Shown here: piece after piece, positions 1 to 18,532 of the stretch
Numbering within the stretch: the first letter of the stretch is position 1
Layout of the letters: the number at the start of each line of letters is the position of its first letter
DNA from: Leptospira adleri
GTDB lineage: Bacteria; Spirochaetota; Leptospiria; Leptospirales; Leptospiraceae
Length of the DNA stretch: 64,000 nucleotides
NCBI RefSeq assembly: GCF_002811985.1
Contig: NZ_NPDU01000023.1
Location: 4,472-68,471 of the forward strand
Direction: 5' to 3'
The notes under the pieces: model-generated
The model's database searches: none
What the model saw: only the letters and a program-made list of their open reading frames with translations
What the model was told of the DNA's origin: nothing
Made by a program: the position numbers and the translations under genes

Positions 1-1597
1 GAATCGTATTATCGCCGAGGCTTAGCCGTGAATTATCGATTGCACTCACGGTATCGGGACCTCCGGCGGAAATGGGACCGGACGCAAGAACCGTTCCGGT
101 CGTACAACTGGATCCGCCCAGAATCACTTGGAAGTTTCCGTTTCTATCCGATTGCCAGGAGATCGAGCCGTTCCCACCGGAAACGTAACGAAGATTAGAA
201 TTGACCGTAACGTTCGGAGTCGCTAAGTCCACGGTATATCGCTTTTGAATAACGGAAGAAACATTACCCGCCTTGTCTCTTGCGATAAATTTTATGAAAG
301 TGGTTGCGTTATCAACGGTCGAAATGGCCGTTCCGGAATAGTGACTCCCGGTGCCGACCGCGCCGGAGAGCGGATCGATCGTTGGATTTGCAGGAACTCC
401 ATTTACCAAAGAATTTACTACGGTCTGATCACAACCGCTTCCCGAATCCGAACAAGAAAGGGAAACGTTAGTAACCGTTCCAAAATTGCCTTCGTCCGGA
501 CTGACCGAAACTGACGGAGGGGTATCGTCTCTTTGAATGGAAATCGAATTGGAACCGATTCGATCCAATCCGGGAGTGCAGACACCGTCTCCGTCCAAAT
601 CGACATATCCGAAAATCGTAAAGTGTTTCGTTCCTTCTCCTGAAAAATTCCCGGCCGCCGTAACCGAAAAAAGTGAATTCGTTCCGGAAGATAAAACACC
701 TCTTGTTAGCTCCACTCCCGAACCGCAATCGGACGCACCGAAACGAATCGTAAACAGCACTGAAATATTGGAAGACCAGGTAATATCCGATCGACTGATC
801 GCGCCCGTTTGGTTGCTGATAAAATTGGCTGTCGCATTCGCGACTATCACCGGGAGCGTAGTATCGACTCGATACAAAGCCTCCTGAATCGGACTCACGT
901 TCCCGGCTAAGTCTCTGCAAATGTATTTCGCTCTGTAATCTCCGCTCACGGTATCGGATCCGATATTAAAATTCACAGTCGGAGCATTCGAGTAGGTTCC
1001 TTGAAAGGGAGAAAAATTAGGAACACTGCCGTCGAGAGTATAAACGATTGATCCCGGACCGACGTTATCCGAACAGGTAAGTTTCACTTTCTGAGCGTTT
1101 CCATATATTCCCGGAAGATTGTTTGAAGAAATAGAAATGGAAGGTGGATCTGAATCATTCTGAATTTTTTTAAGAATCGGATCGTTGATCGAGCCGTCGT
1201 TATCGACATCAAATCCGTCCGCGATCCCGTCCTTTTCGAGATCTATAAACGCAAGAGGATTGCCGGTACAATTCTTACCGGTTCTGGAAGAATAGTGAGA
1301 CATCTGATGGCATAAGAAATAATTTGTCACACCGTTCCCGTCCGTGTCGATGGAATCCAAGATTCCGTCCTGGTCCGCATCCGAAACGAGCATATCAATG
1401 ACGTCGTTACCGTTGGTATCGATTCCGTCCGCAATACCGTCTCCGTTGACGTCCAGGAAAGTTCCTTTGATTCTTGCGGTGCCTTCTATATCGATGATCA
1501 TAAACGGGATCGTGTTTCCGATTCCGGAATGACCGGTTTTCAAACAACCGCAACAAAAGAGGAAGGACAATACAAACGAGGGAAAAACTCTTTTCAT
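1..1597 (-). CDS. Large surface lipoprotein with Ca-binding-like and CHB_HEX-like repeats, 3' end outside window
   Basis: The frame is open from the ATG at 1595-1597 to the window edge, so only the first 532 or so residues are visible. The N-terminus is a hydrophobic signal peptide ending in a cysteine cluster (C15, C16, C18), which fits a spirochaetal lipoprotein. Residues about 49-90 and 120-137 carry D-x-N/D-x-D-G repeats resembling thrombospondin type 3 or EF-hand-like calcium loops. From about residue 150 there are repeated units with paired cysteines, a 'YTLDGSVP' motif and 'DLAGNVS' motifs, resembling the chitobiase C-terminal (CHB_HEX_C) or Ig-like bacterial surface fold. A role in surface adhesion or structure is inference only. 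It stands alone, about 700 bases beyond hisF on the same strand. Confidence 0.85.
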   Translation of the reverse strand, partial: MKRVFPSFVLSFLFCCGCLKTGHSGIGNTIPFMIIDIEGTARIKGTFLDVNGDGIADGIDTNGNDVIDMLVSDADQDGILDSIDTDGNGVTNYFLCHQMSHYSSRTGKNCTGNPLAFIDLEKDGIADGFDVDNDGSINDPILKKIQNDSDPPSISISSNNLPGIYGNAQKVKLTCSDNVGPGSIVYTLDGSVPNFSPFQGTYSNAPTVNFNIGSDTVSGDYRAKYICRDLAGNVSPIQEALYRVDTTLPVIVANATANFISNQTGAISRSDITWSSNISVLFTIRFGASDCGSGVELTRGVLSSGTNSLFSVTAAGNFSGEGTKHFTIFGYVDLDGDGVCTPGLDRIGSNSISIQRDDTPPSVSVSPDEGNFGTVTNVSLSCSDSGSGCDQTVVNSLVNGVPANPTIDPLSGAVGTGSHYSGTAISTVDNATTFIKFIARDKAGNVSSVIQKRYTVDLATPNVTVNSNLRYVSGGNGSISWQSDRNGNFQVILGGSSCTTGTVLASGPISAGGPDTVSAIDNSRLSLGDNTI

Positions 1598-2300
1598 AGA
1601 TTCACAACTTGAAGGAAGAGCGCGTTATGCAAAACGGCATCCTTTACTTACTCCAATTCTAACTTTATCCTATCTGTAGATCCAAGCGTTCAACCCCTGC
1701 TAAAAAGCATTAGAATTCTTGAATTTTCAAACCTAGGACTAAGCGTAGTTGAAAAATACACTCTTCGAAGAAAAAAAATGATTAAAATGGAATTCAACAA
1801 GATACAAAAGATAAGAAAGAAATTTATTTATCGATTATTCCTAACGCGCTTATAATTCGGCAAAGAATCGAGAAAAACAAATACTAAGGTCATATTTCCT
1901 CAGAACGGTAGGTTTCTCTTTTTAAAAAAATAAGAATCAAACAAAAACGATTCTATTTGATAAAATAGAAAACAGTTTTTAAATGAATAACCGACTCTTG
2001 CACAAAAAAGAAAAAATGAATCAAAAAGATTCAAAAACCTTGTTATCAGGAATTCTAATGAAGTTTAAAAAATAATTTGAAAATCGGAACGTGAATTCTT
2101 AAGAGGCAAGGCTTCTTTTCCGCTAAAACGAGTCTGCGAAGATTTTAGGAATTCTAAAAAGGAAAACTTGATTTCATAGTGATTTTAGAAACGGAAAAGA
2201 ATCAAGCGCTTCCAGGATCATTCTCTTTCGAACTCGTTCCTAAGAAAAAACTCGTAGCCTTAGAACGTTTGGCTTTCACGGGAAGTTTGCCGGTAATTTG
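1598..2300. other. AT-rich intergenic region
   Basis: This gap lies between hisF and the lipoprotein gene, both on the minus strand. It is clearly AT-rich from 1700 to about 2200 with many A-runs and no credible gene. The last 100 bases next to hisF (2202-2300) have coding-like composition and remain open in the hisF frame after its stop codon. No RNA gene was recognised. Confidence 0.7.
1656..1685 (-). promoter_or_regulatory. Possible sigma-70-type promoter of the lipoprotein gene
   Basis: Read on the minus strand, TTGGAT and TAGAAT are separated by 18 bases and lie about 60 bases before the ATG at 1597. This is a sequence-only match in AT-rich DNA, so chance is a real possibility. Confidence 0.25.
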
Positions 2301-3067
2301 TCAGTCGAGCCGAACGGAGATGCCCATCTCCTGCATCGCCCTCTTCGTTTCTCGAATCGAATATTCTCCGAAGTGAAAGATCGAAGCAGCAAGAACCGCA
2401 TCCGCTTTTCCGCGGAGAATCGCCTCCACCATGTGTTCCGGATTGCCTGCGCCACCGGAAGCTATGATCGGAATTTCCAAAGCCGAAGAAAACGATTTCA
2501 AAAGATTGATATCGAATCCGTTCCTCGTTCCGTCCCGATCCATGGAAGTGAGAAGAATTTCACCGGCGCCTTTGTCCGCGGCTTCTTGGGCCCAATCCAG
2601 AGCTTCCCTTCCGGTTTCCGTTCTTCCGCCGTGCAAAAAGATTTCGTAACGATCTCTTTCCTTTTGGAACTTAACGTCGATCGCGCAGACGATACACTGT
2701 GAACCGTAAATCTCCGAAGATTCCCGAAGTAGTTCCGGATTTTGAAACGCCGCCGTATTGATGGAAACCTTATCCGCGCCCTTTTCTAAAACGGCTCTAA
2801 CGTCCGCGACCGTGCGAATTCCGCCGCCGACCGTAAACGGAATAAAGATTTTTTCCGCGATCCTTTCTACGAGATGAAGAAGAATCTCCCTTCGATCCGA
2901 AGAAGCTGTAATGTCCAAAAAACAAAGCTCATCCGCAAGATTCTCTTCGTAGATCGCCGCCGATTCGACGGGATCTCCCGCGTCGACGAGGTTTACAAAG
3001 TTCACCCCCTTTACGACCCTTCCATCCTTGATGTCCAGGCAGGGAATGACTCTTGCGGTCAAATTGC

Positions 3068-3071
<4 letters not shown>
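2301..3071 (-). CDS. hisF: Imidazole glycerol phosphate synthase cyclase subunit HisF
   Basis: This 256-residue (beta/alpha)8 barrel is full length for HisF. With HisH it converts PRFAR plus ammonia to imidazole glycerol phosphate and AICAR in histidine synthesis. The N-terminal '[16 protein letters not shown]' contains the first catalytic aspartate (D13). The second is in 'CAIDVKF' (D132). The phosphate loops 'VGGGIR' and 'ASGGAG' are present. The ATG overlaps the gatA stop codon in an ATGA, so translation is probably coupled. HisH is not in this window. The other his gene here, hisD, starts the same co-directional gene run 13 kb upstream. Confidence 0.97.
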
Positions 3072-4818
<1,747 letters not shown>

Positions 4819-4845
4819 GATTCTCTCCCTTGCAGTCAGAGTGTT

Positions 4846-6261
4846 TTAGTAGGCATTTTTGTCCATGATTCCTTTAAATGGAGTCAGGAGAATAATCTTT
4901 AGGTCCAGCCATAACGACCAATTTTCGATATAATAAATGTCTGCGGCGATCCGATCATCGATCGAAGTATCTCCCCTAAGCCCTTTCACCTGAGCGAGTC
5001 CGGTAATTCCGGCTTTCACGGCGTGTCTCCTCATATAGTGCCTGTGATCGTTCTTAAATTTTTCCACAAAGTGAGGACGTTCCGGTCTCGGTCCCACGAC
5101 CGACATATCGCCGAAAAGAACGTTGAAAAACTGAGGAGTTTCATCCAGGGAAAGTTTTCTAAGAATTTTACCGATTCCGGTGACGCGCGGATCGTTCTGA
5201 ATCGTCCAGGTCGTCTCCGACTGCGATTTGGCTTGTACGACCATCGTTCTGAACTTGATCATCTTAAACTTTTTATTATCCAGACCGACCCTCTCCTGAT
5301 AATAAAAGACCGGACCTCTAGACGAAAGTTTAACGAGCAAAGCCATCAAAATATAGAACGGAGAAAAGAAGAGAATGAATAGAATCGAGAACGTAAGATC
5401 AAAAAGACGCTTTATGAATTTATTATATCCGAGACGGATCGGAATGTTTCGGATCGAGATCACCGGAAGACCTTCCATCTCCTCAACCCGTCCTCGCGCT
5501 TTTATGAATTCTTGAAAACCGGGAACGATCTTGAGATCGATGCCTTCGTGATCGCAAGCGTCCAAAACTTCCTTGAGATAATCTCCCTCCGAAGGTTCGA
5601 GCGTATAAACCACCAAGTCCGGTCTTTCCGTTTCAAGAATCTTTGCGATCTTACTCACTTTACCGATCACCTTCATGTCTTTACGAACGGGCTTTCCGGT
5701 GTTTGCCTGAACAAAACCCAGAATCTTGTAACCGTAGATTCCGTGTTTGATGACCGCGTCGTTAAACCGCTTGGAAGTTTCGGAAACTCCCACCACCAAA
5801 ACGCTCCTCAGATTGTAGCCGCGTTTGCGAAGAGTTCTAAGAAGAATTCTTGCGGAATAATGAAGCAGACTCGTGGTCAGAGTGTTAATGACCGTGTATG
5901 CAAGAATGACTGATCTGGAAAATCGTTCGCTTCCCAGATCCCCTCGAAAGAAGAACAACACCGCGAGAACAAAAACCAAATTGAGAAAGACTCCGCCTAC
6001 GATCGTGAGGAATTCGTCGATAAAGGAAAGGCCGCGTCTCGGATGATAAAGATCGATCGCGATAAATACGATCACTTGAAAAAAAGCTAACAGAACAAAA
6101 AGAAAAACGTAACTTTCAAGATCCACATAACGTACGTCCATTCCGGATTCGTCGACGATATAAAATCGAAAAACGAAAGCGATGGCTCCGCCGAAAAGAG
6201 CCGTCACAAAATCCAAAAGCGTAAAGATCAACTTAAACGTCTGACTTCTTTCTTTGAGCAT
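4846..6261 (-). CDS. Polyprenyl-phosphate sugar-1-phosphate transferase (WbaP/WcaJ-like)
   Basis: This 471-residue membrane enzyme has the architecture of initiating exopolysaccharide or O-antigen transferases. It has about four N-terminal membrane helices (residues 10-130), a CoA-binding-like Rossmann domain (about 145-270), another membrane helix and a C-terminal bacterial sugar transferase domain. That domain shows 'KRLFDLTFS', '[21 protein letters not shown]', '[10 protein letters not shown]' and 'SVVGPRPE'. It should load a sugar phosphate onto undecaprenyl phosphate at the inner membrane; which sugar cannot be read from sequence. It starts 1 base after the lptD stop codon, and uppP, which recycles the same lipid carrier, lies two genes upstream. 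Confidence 0.93.
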   Translation of the reverse strand: MLKERSQTFKLIFTLLDFVTALFGGAIAFVFRFYIVDESGMDVRYVDLESYVFLFVLLAFFQVIVFIAIDLYHPRRGLSFIDEFLTIVGGVFLNLVFVLAVLFFFRGDLGSERFSRSVILAYTVINTLTTSLLHYSARILLRTLRKRGYNLRSVLVVGVSETSKRFNDAVIKHGIYGYKILGFVQANTGKPVRKDMKVIGKVSKIAKILETERPDLVVYTLEPSEGDYLKEVLDACDHEGIDLKIVPGFQEFIKARGRVEEMEGLPVISIRNIPIRLGYNKFIKRLFDLTFSILFILFFSPFYILMALLVKLSSRGPVFYYQERVGLDNKKFKMIKFRTMVVQAKSQSETTWTIQNDPRVTGIGKILRKLSLDETPQFFNVLFGDMSVVGPRPERPHFVEKFKNDHRHYMRRHAVKAGITGLAQVKGLRGDTSIDDRIAADIYYIENWSLWLDLKIILLTPFKGIMDKNAY

Positions 6262-6262
6262 A

Positions 6263-9250
6263 CTATGGATTCTCCGAAGAAATTCCGGCGCGATCGCCGG
6301 CTTGGAAAGGACGTTTTCTAAACCGGAAAAGACGAACTCTCGTCAGCTCGGAAGAATCCTGTTGACCCAAAGAGAAATCCGTAATCGATATGGAGAAGAA
6401 TACGGATTGATCGTAAAACGATACGAGCCCGTCCGTTCTTCCACCGGGAACCGCGCGAAGATCCATACTATACCCGAGCCTGAAGTTCGCGGTATGGAGA
6501 TTGTATTTGATCGTGCCCATAAAACGATTTATATTGAGCGCCGTGTTTTGCTTCGCTCCGTTCCCGTTCACTCCGGTTCCATCGAGCAAGTCTCTTTGAA
6601 GCGTGGTCCTTTCCAAATTCAAAGTGGAAGCGCTGGTCGTAGGATCGTTTCCGTAAAAGAAAGTATCGTATGTGTTTCCTACCTGATTTGTATATCTCCA
6701 AGGCTGACTAACCCTGGAATCCAGTTCAGCCTCGATCCCAAGATGTCTTGTAAAATCTACATTCGCTTTTACGAATATTCTATATCCGTCAAGAATCGGA
6801 CTGTTGTAAACGTGATACCAGGTTCCCCCGAGTTCCAGCTCGCGAATCAGACGGACAAAAGGAAGGGTAAAACCTCCCATCTTGTAAGAGGCTGTAAAAC
6901 TATTGGAAAGCGGTTTTGCCTTCGGAGTGTGATGCACGTAGTCATTGTTGATAAAAAGGCCGGAGTAAAAGCTCCTTTTCTTTTCGAGCAGGGAGGCTCG
7001 CTTAGGCCGCAAACCGTCCAGGAAGTCGAAATAACCCGAAAATCGGGCCACGGTAAAATACCATCGATCTTGGTTCGTCGGCTGCGGTTGATAATCCGGA
7101 GAAAAGTTTCGAAGATCCCGAATGGTCCGAATCGAAATTTCGAAATTCTCAAGCGCGTAACTTTCCAAGGAGATTTCCAGCTCGTGTTGCCTCGTTTTAG
7201 CGAGAATCGGATCTTGCAGTTCCGGTTTGTAGGCTTCGAGTTTTCGATACGTCGTATTCAAAAAAATCAAAGGAATCCCGATTCTTAAATTGGAGGCCAT
7301 CCTTACGTATTCGTAGGATTCTCTCGCAAGATAACGTTCCAAAGAAGTGAACGCGTTATCCGTAACACCCGTGACCGCAGCGTTGTTCCTAACGGTAGCG
7401 GATTGTTTTTTAGCGCCGAAAAAAGCGTTCGGAGTAAAAGACATATAACTTCCGAAATTCAAAGTGGTCCTGAGTCCGGTTTCACCTTGTGTGAAGTATT
7501 GAGTTCTTAGAACATTCTCCTTATAATTTCCGTACGGATCCTGATAATTTCCGTCCAAGGTAGGAATGCTCATATTTTCTCTTGTGGGAACCCCGTAATA
7601 CCGAAGAATCGTATTGTTCAAATACGCGTCCCAATAAACTGCGGAGTTAAAATAAGGAATCCTTCCTATTTCGGAAGAATTTCGGATCGTAGTCGTCGGC
7701 AAAACGTCCACGGTCGGAAAGTAACCCGACTTATCAGTCGGACTGAGGATATAATACAAAAGATTTCTTTTCATCCCGACGTTGATCGAAAGATCGCCCC
7801 GGTTTTCCGTATAATCGAACTTCCATTCCAGAGTGTTTCGGATATAACCCTGACGAACGTTTCTCGCAGTGTATAAGGATTGGAGCGTGTTGGACGGTTC
7901 GTAACGATTTCCGTATTCGTAGTCGAAAAGTCTGTTCGTGTAATTTTCGTATTGAAAGCTGATGTTTCGGGTAACGTCTTTTTCGGTGTTATTCGTTTTT
8001 GAGTTTAAAAGAATTCTTCCCTTCCACCAAGGTTCGACGTCCTGACCTACTTTTCGATAAGGGCTGTTCGGATCGTAGGGAAACAACGCCCCTTTATCGA
8101 CTTGGTTCGTGACCGCAGTGGTCCCGATTCCAAAATTATGAAAGCGGTCCTCGTAGGCTCCAGAGATCGCGTAATTTCTGTGATTTGCGTAACCGATATC
8201 GATCAAGTAGTTCAAGTAAGAAGTCTGTTTCCACATCTCGAGTTGAAACGCCTGACCGGTCTTTTCGTAAAAATCCGCTCTGAATTTATATCCCATCGGG
8301 GCAACGGCGATCGTAGGCATCACCGACCACTGATAGGAATTCTGCATAAACAAACCTTGTGTGTTGTTTTTACCCGCTTGCGTGATCCAACCGTTTCCTA
8401 GGTTGCTATTGTAGAGGAAGGGAAGCCAGAGAACGGTCGTTCCGCCGACCTGATAACGCACGTTAGTCGCCATCACGGTCTTATCGTCGTAGATATAAAG
8501 CCGGTTTACTTTAAAGGAATAATGCGGTTTTTCCGCGTTACAAATCGTGAAGTATCCCATCTCTAACGCATAACGTTTGTCGTCCAGTTTTTTGAGCTTT
8601 TCACCGATAAAATGAGCCGGAGCAAAGGTCCCTTTCGTCTTATAGACCACCCCTTTTTCCAAACGAAAATCATAGATGAACTTATCGCCTTCTACGACCG
8701 CGCGTCCGTCCTTATAAACGATCCCGCCTTCCGCGTAGATTTCCTGTCTTTCGCTGTCGACCGTAATCGTTTCCGCTTCGATCGAACCGGACCTAAGTTT
8801 AAGCCGAACACGACCTCTCAAAACGAGAACTCCGGATTTATTCTTATCCACTTGTAGGAGTTCCCCTTCGGATGCGTTCTCGATCGAAATCGGAAGCGCT
8901 TTTTTTGTTTGTGGAAGATTTGCAAGAGGGTCCGCCGCAACCGGAAGGGCTTCCTCCAAAGCGGAGCGCAGACGTTTTCTTCTGCTGAACAAAGAACCTT
9001 CCCGGGTCAATCCCAGAGAAAGAAGCAGGTCGTCGACTTCCCGATCGGGAAGCGTATCGATCGATTTACCTAAAAGACGATTTTTGGCGCGAAGAATCGC
9101 CAGTTTTTTTTCATCATTGGGAGAAGAAGACGGACTTTGATCCCCAGTCGCTCCGCCCGTTATCAAACGAAGCATCTGCTCTTCCGTCTGCCCGAAGACT
9201 GGAATTCCAAGCAGAAGTAAAAATAGAATCAGGATCAAACGGAGGTGCAT
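6263..9250 (-). CDS. lptD: LPS-assembly outer membrane protein LptD (OstA)
   Basis: This 995-residue protein has a signal peptide (cleavage probably after about residue 20), a helical low-complexity stretch and an OstA/LptA-like beta-jellyroll at about residues 130-240 ('[22 protein letters not shown]'). The remaining 700 residues are aromatic-rich and beta-barrel-like and end near phenylalanine-rich strands. LptD with LptE inserts LPS into the outer membrane. It is longer than the E. coli protein (784 residues), as expected for spirochaetes. It sits between uppP and the sugar transferase, giving a small block of envelope genes. No LptE-like gene is adjacent. Confidence 0.88.
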   Translation of the reverse strand: MHLRLILILFLLLLGIPVFGQTEEQMLRLITGGATGDQSPSSSPNDEKKLAILRAKNRLLGKSIDTLPDREVDDLLLSLGLTREGSLFSRRKRLRSALEEALPVAADPLANLPQTKKALPISIENASEGELLQVDKNKSGVLVLRGRVRLKLRSGSIEAETITVDSERQEIYAEGGIVYKDGRAVVEGDKFIYDFRLEKGVVYKTKGTFAPAHFIGEKLKKLDDKRYALEMGYFTICNAEKPHYSFKVNRLYIYDDKTVMATNVRYQVGGTTVLWLPFLYNSNLGNGWITQAGKNNTQGLFMQNSYQWSVMPTIAVAPMGYKFRADFYEKTGQAFQLEMWKQTSYLNYLIDIGYANHRNYAISGAYEDRFHNFGIGTTAVTNQVDKGALFPYDPNSPYRKVGQDVEPWWKGRILLNSKTNNTEKDVTRNISFQYENYTNRLFDYEYGNRYEPSNTLQSLYTARNVRQGYIRNTLEWKFDYTENRGDLSINVGMKRNLLYYILSPTDKSGYFPTVDVLPTTTIRNSSEIGRIPYFNSAVYWDAYLNNTILRYYGVPTRENMSIPTLDGNYQDPYGNYKENVLRTQYFTQGETGLRTTLNFGSYMSFTPNAFFGAKKQSATVRNNAAVTGVTDNAFTSLERYLARESYEYVRMASNLRIGIPLIFLNTTYRKLEAYKPELQDPILAKTRQHELEISLESYALENFEISIRTIRDLRNFSPDYQPQPTNQDRWYFTVARFSGYFDFLDGLRPKRASLLEKKRSFYSGLFINNDYVHHTPKAKPLSNSFTASYKMGGFTLPFVRLIRELELGGTWYHVYNSPILDGYRIFVKANVDFTRHLGIEAELDSRVSQPWRYTNQVGNTYDTFFYGNDPTTSASTLNLERTTLQRDLLDGTGVNGNGAKQNTALNINRFMGTIKYNLHTANFRLGYSMDLRAVPGGRTDGLVSFYDQSVFFSISITDFSLGQQDSSELTRVRLFRFRKRPFQAGDRAGISSENP

Positions 9251-9289
9251 TCCGGTACCGGTGTCAGATTATTCTCGGGAATTAGATTT

Positions 9290-10138
<849 letters not shown>

Positions 10139-10143
10139 GGAAA

Positions 10144-10875
10144 TTACTGTCCGGGAGTTTTTGGGGCTTCCGTTTTAGGAGCTTCCGCGCTCGGAGCCGT
10201 CTCGGTTTTTTTCTCGGTTCCCGTAGGAGCTGTGATCTTTCTCTTCAAGAAAGCGTCCAGGTCGAACTTATCGTTGTGTTTGATCGAGACCTGTTCTTTG
10301 ATTCTTTCCAGAACTTTTGGAAGAATTTCTTGAGACTTGTCTTTTTTGAGTTTTGCTCTTGCGAATAAAATACAACGATCGATCGGAAGCGAACCTACTT
10401 GCGGTTCTTTCGCGCGGAGTTTCTGACATTCTTCCATCGCTTCTTCTTCTGAGATTTTGATTTTACTTTCCACAAGGTGCATAACATAAAGCTGAGAAAC
10501 GATCTGCATTTCCTGGAATTTCAAAATTTTCTTAATATCGTCCCGTTTGGTGAAACCTTCTTTTTCGGCGGCGATGGTAGTGATCATCATATCTCTGTAC
10601 TGATCATAAAAATTCTTTTTCTGAAACTGATAGTTCAGAGCTCTCATCTGCTCCGGAACTTCGGCGATGTCCTTGGAAATAAACTCGAGAAGATTTTCCT
10701 TCTCGATATTTTGAACCCGACTCATCGCGTCGATGGCGACATTGTATGTGTCTTCAAAGCTGTTGACTGTGATCTTATTTCCGTCAAGCGTCTCGATCAC
10801 TTCGGAATTGTCTCCGCAACCCGCAAAAAAAGCGGCTAAAAGAATCAAAGAAATTAAAATAATGTTTTTTTTCAT
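10144..10875 (-). CDS. Lipoprotein, possibly SurA/parvulin-like chaperone (LipL31-like)
   Basis: This 243-residue lipoprotein has a signal peptide with lipobox 'AFFAGC' (C20). The mature part is highly charged and mostly helical, resembling the N-terminal chaperone region of SurA/PpiD proteins ('[15 protein letters not shown]' resembles 'vdG..It..ef'). It ends in a Pro/Glu/Ala-rich tail. No peptidyl-prolyl isomerase domain is visible. From memory it resembles the leptospiral lipoprotein LipL31, but this was not checked against a database. It lies between mfd and uppP on the same strand. A role in envelope protein folding is inference. Confidence 0.85.
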   Translation of the reverse strand: MKKNIILISLILLAAFFAGCGDNSEVIETLDGNKITVNSFEDTYNVAIDAMSRVQNIEKENLLEFISKDIAEVPEQMRALNYQFQKKNFYDQYRDMMITTIAAEKEGFTKRDDIKKILKFQEMQIVSQLYVMHLVESKIKISEEEAMEECQKLRAKEPQVGSLPIDRCILFARAKLKKDKSQEILPKVLERIKEQVSIKHNDKFDLDAFLKRKITAPTGTEKKTETAPSAEAPKTEAPKTPGQ

Positions 10876-10922
10876 CGGACTTAGGGTTCCTGTGCAAAGG
10901 ATAGGATTCGGGGTTTGGTCGT

Positions 10923-14464
<3,542 letters not shown>

Positions 14465-14468
<4 letters not shown>

Positions 14469-15319
14469 TCGACGACGCTCAACGTAAGATTGTCGATCAG
14501 ACGAACCGGTCCTATAAAAACCGCGACCGCAAGAAGAACGTTACCCGCAACGCGTTCCAGATTTTCCAGGGTATCGGCGTTCAAAACCTCGAGATAATCC
14601 AACTTGATTTTCGCTGAAGAATCCAGGACGTCCTTCATGATCTCTCGGACCAAAACCGGATCCTTCATTCCGGAAAGAATCTGGGATTCTCCCAGACGGA
14701 GCGCTCTGGAAACCAAAAGAGATTCTTCCTTTTCGATTTCGCTGAGACGGGCGTTACGGGAACTGAGGGCCAAACCTTTTTCGGAGCGGATCGTCTCGCA
14801 GCCGAAGACTTCGGTCGGAAACGCCAGTGTTTTGCAGAATTCCCGGATGAGAAGGTATTGCTGATAATCCTTTTTGCCGAAAAAAGCGAGATCCGGTTCC
14901 ACAAAATGAAAGAGCCTGGATATCACGAGAAGTACACCCTCGAAATGACCCGGACGGGAAACCGCGCAGAGATTGTTCATCAAATGAGGAATTTTTAATA
15001 CGACATCGGGGATCCCGCCCGGATACATCGCGTCCTTGTCAGGTAAAAACACAAGATCCACTTTTTTCGATTCGCAGAGCTTGAGATCCCCTTCCGTATT
15101 GATCGGATACTTTGCATAGTCTTCCGGGTCGTTGAACTGGGCGGGATTGACGAAGATGGAAACGACCGTCTTGTCCGCTCGGGAAACGGATTCTTCGAAA
15201 AGGGCGGTATGTCCTTCGTGTAAAAAACCCATCGTGGGAACAAAGCCCACTTTTTTACCTTCTTTTTTCCAGGCGCGAACCTGGGAGCTTACTTCTTCGG
15301 GGGTTCTACAGATGATCAT
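14465..15319 (-). CDS. panC: Pantothenate synthetase
   Basis: This 284-residue enzyme joins pantoate and beta-alanine with ATP in vitamin B5 synthesis. The signatures are 'FVPTMGFLHEGHTALF' near the N-terminus (HIGH-like nucleotide-binding motif), 'FFGKKDYQQYLLIR' in the middle and 'RNARLSEIEK'. Length and order are normal. It overlaps the downstream mfd by 4 nt and lies 15 bases after hisD, inside the long co-directional run. Confidence 0.97.
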
Positions 15320-15334
15320 AAAATTCGAATATTC

Positions 15335-16615
<1,281 letters not shown>

Positions 16616-16715
16616 CTGAAAACCAGAATTTCGGAAAGAACTCTTCGTGCATCTGAAATTTACTTAAAAAAAACAATTGCCCCAAGAAAGAATTCGGGGA
16701 GTTTATCTTTTGCTT

Positions 16716-17480
16716 ATGAAACTCATCTCGCTCAATTGCAATGGAATCAGGTCCTCTCTTGAAAAAGGACTCTCCGATTATATTCGGGAAACCAAACCCG
16801 ACTTTATCTGTTTTCAGGAAACCAAGGCGATGCAGGATCAAGTTCCCAGTTCTCTTTGGGAAGAAGGCGGTTATACTCCGATCTTTCACAGCGCGGAGAA
16901 GAAAGGTTACAGCGGAGTCGCGATTCTTTATAAAAAACCTCCGCAGAAAGTCACGATCGGAATCGGTGATCCCTTCTTCGATTCCGAAGGAAGAAGTATC
17001 TATTTGGAATATCCGAATTTCGCGCTCTGGAATCTCTACTTTCCCTCGGGAACCACCGGCGACGTAAGACAGGCGGCGAAGATGAAGTTCTTGGATCTTT
17101 TCCAAAAAGAAGCCGCCAAACGAAAGAAAAAACAACCCAATCTCATCATCTGCGGGGACGTGAATATCGCACATACTCCGCAGGACATTCACGATCCGAA
17201 GGGCAATGCGAAGAGCAGCGGTTTCTTGCCGGAAGAAAGAGAATGGCTGACGGGATTTTTGAAACAAGGCTGGGTCGATACGTTTCGTTTTCTCTATCCC
17301 GAAAAACAGGAATATTCCTGGTGGACGTTTCGAGCCGGGGCCCGCGCAAAAAACAAAGGATGGAGAATCGACTACTTCTTTGTAACGGAAGAATTGAAGA
17401 AGAACGTCCAGAGTCATACGATTTACCGGGACAAACCGTTCTCCGATCACGCACCTCTGACTCTGGAAGTAAAACTTTAG
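16716..17480 (+). CDS. xth: Exodeoxyribonuclease III-type AP endonuclease
   Basis: This 254-residue member of the exonuclease III/AP endonuclease family repairs abasic sites and 3' blocks. Signatures are 'LNCNGIRSS' at the N-terminus, 'CFQETKA' (catalytic Glu), 'SGVAILYKK', '[12 protein letters not shown]', '[10 protein letters not shown]' and the C-terminal '[10 protein letters not shown]' with the catalytic Asp-His. The frame is open from a TTG at 16677, but the ATG at 16716 gives the canonical N-terminus and is chosen here. It is divergent from hisD and monocistronic. Confidence 0.95.
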   Translation: MKLISLNCNGIRSSLEKGLSDYIRETKPDFICFQETKAMQDQVPSSLWEEGGYTPIFHSAEKKGYSGVAILYKKPPQKVTIGIGDPFFDSEGRSIYLEYPNFALWNLYFPSGTTGDVRQAAKMKFLDLFQKEAAKRKKKQPNLIICGDVNIAHTPQDIHDPKGNAKSSGFLPEEREWLTGFLKQGWVDTFRFLYPEKQEYSWWTFRAGARAKNKGWRIDYFFVTEELKKNVQSHTIYRDKPFSDHAPLTLEVKL

Positions 17481-17655
17481 ATTCGGTATCGATCCGCTCG
17501 ATTGTGCCGACAAACCGGTTCTTTCCGAAAGAAAACTTGCAGCCGGACTTCAAGTTCGATTGAGATAGAATTTCCTCGAAAAATCAAAATTGTGCGCCGA
17601 GACTGGAAAGAATATCCGGTTCTCGTCGGCGTAATCATCCGTTGACAAGAAACGC

Positions 17656-17667
17656 GGGAGTTCCCAC
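17656..17667 (+). repeat. Short intergenic repeat, GGGAGTTCCCAC type
   Basis: This copy reads GGGAGTTCCCAC. Related copies occur at 17732, 19677, 19751, 30878, 31242, 40720 and 40796, all outside coding sequence. Confidence 0.5.
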
Positions 17668-17731
17668 GCCTTCTGTCTCTTTTTAGCCGGAAAATAATCA
17701 TTCCGACAAACAACCCCTTTCACAAATTTCG

Positions 17732-17746
17732 GGGAGTTCCCACAAC
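17732..17746 (+). repeat. Short intergenic repeat, GGGAGTTCCCACA type
   Basis: Second copy of the element, reading GGGAGTTCCCACAAC, 76 bases after the first in the same orientation. Confidence 0.5.
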
Positions 17747-18006
17747 TTTCGACTGGATCCAGAGCCTGACTCCTTTTCTCCGGGAGGCCAATCGTTCCAT
17801 TCTTAGAGAAGATCTCAGAGAGAAAAGGTCCAAAACCGAGCTTTCGATTTTCAGAATTCCGATCTACTTTTCAAGTAAATCAGAATCAAAGAAAAACGAA
17901 ACGATAGACATACGCATATCGACATTAGAATATTCAGATTTTAGAATATTTTATAAAAAGAATTTACTAAAATACCGATACGCCTTTCGACCGGACGCGA
18001 TCGAAA

Positions 18007-18258
18007 TCATCTGCGTCTGCGGGGACGATCCTTCATCTGATCCAAGTGAGCCTTGCATTCCGGAGAAAGCTGCGCTTCGTTTTTCCGAAGACAATCCCTC
18101 ATGGCTCCCCCTCTTCGATCCACGTCCTTACAGAATTTTTCCCTGTCTTCGTAGCAGGGTTTACCCTTTTGACCCCAAGAAGGATTTCCTCCTCCGCCTT
18201 GCGCGGAAAGTCCCAGAGCGAAAAGAAAGAAAAAACCGAAAACTAAAATCCGTTTCAT
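18007..18258 (-). CDS. Small exported cysteine-rich protein (GLG1-type Cys-rich repeat)
   Basis: This 83-residue protein has a clear signal peptide ('ILVFGFFFLFALGLSAQ'). Its mature part carries one cysteine-rich repeat: 'PCYEDREKFC', 'RRGGAMRDCL', 'QLSPECK'. It ends in a basic tail, DRPRRRR. The pattern resembles the Cys-rich repeat found in GLG1-like and many small Gram-negative exported proteins, whose function is unknown. The start is supported by GAGGAG seven bases upstream of the ATG. A lipoprotein paralogue lies at 19920-20183. Confidence 0.85.
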   Translation of the reverse strand: MKRILVFGFFFLFALGLSAQGGGGNPSWGQKGKPCYEDREKFCKDVDRRGGAMRDCLRKNEAQLSPECKAHLDQMKDRPRRRR

Positions 18259-18502
18259 AAGAATCTCCTCAAAGATTTATAGGCACGTGACGACAAAACC
18301 GCGCGCTCCGATCGGCTTCCACCAAACCGAATTCCGAATCGTAAGAATGGGATCACGAATTTCGAACGTGAGACGAAGAATCCGAAAAGAAGCGCGACCT
18401 AAGAATGTATAAAAAAACAAAAGAAAGTCAAACCGGAATCTCATCCGTATCGGAAATCAAAATTGATAATTGTCAAAGAAAGGATTCAATTCTTGATTGA
18501 GT

Positions 18503-18518
18503 TTCAAATTCGTTTGAA
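18503..18518. promoter_or_regulatory. Small inverted repeat upstream of the methyltransferase gene
   Basis: TTCAAA-TTCG-TTTGAA is a perfect 6-base dyad 15 bases before the ATG at 18533. It could be an operator or a small leader hairpin. The rest of the divergent region (18259-18532) shows nothing definite. Confidence 0.3.
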
Positions 18519-18532
18519 TCAAACTTGAAAGG

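Larger units (their letters stand above)
17481..18006. other. Intergenic region with two copies of a short repeat
   Basis: The gap lies downstream of xth and downstream of the cysteine-rich small gene, so the two genes converge here. No gene was recognised. Two copies of a GGGAGTTCCCAC element occur at 17656-17667 and 17732-17744. The part from 17880 to 17985 is AT-rich. No clear intrinsic terminator was seen. Confidence 0.6.

Noticed and set aside
6254..7288. 344-codon open frame antisense to lptD
   Set aside because: The opposite strand carries a clear LptD gene; the frame is basic and serine-rich without any domain, typical of antisense shadow.
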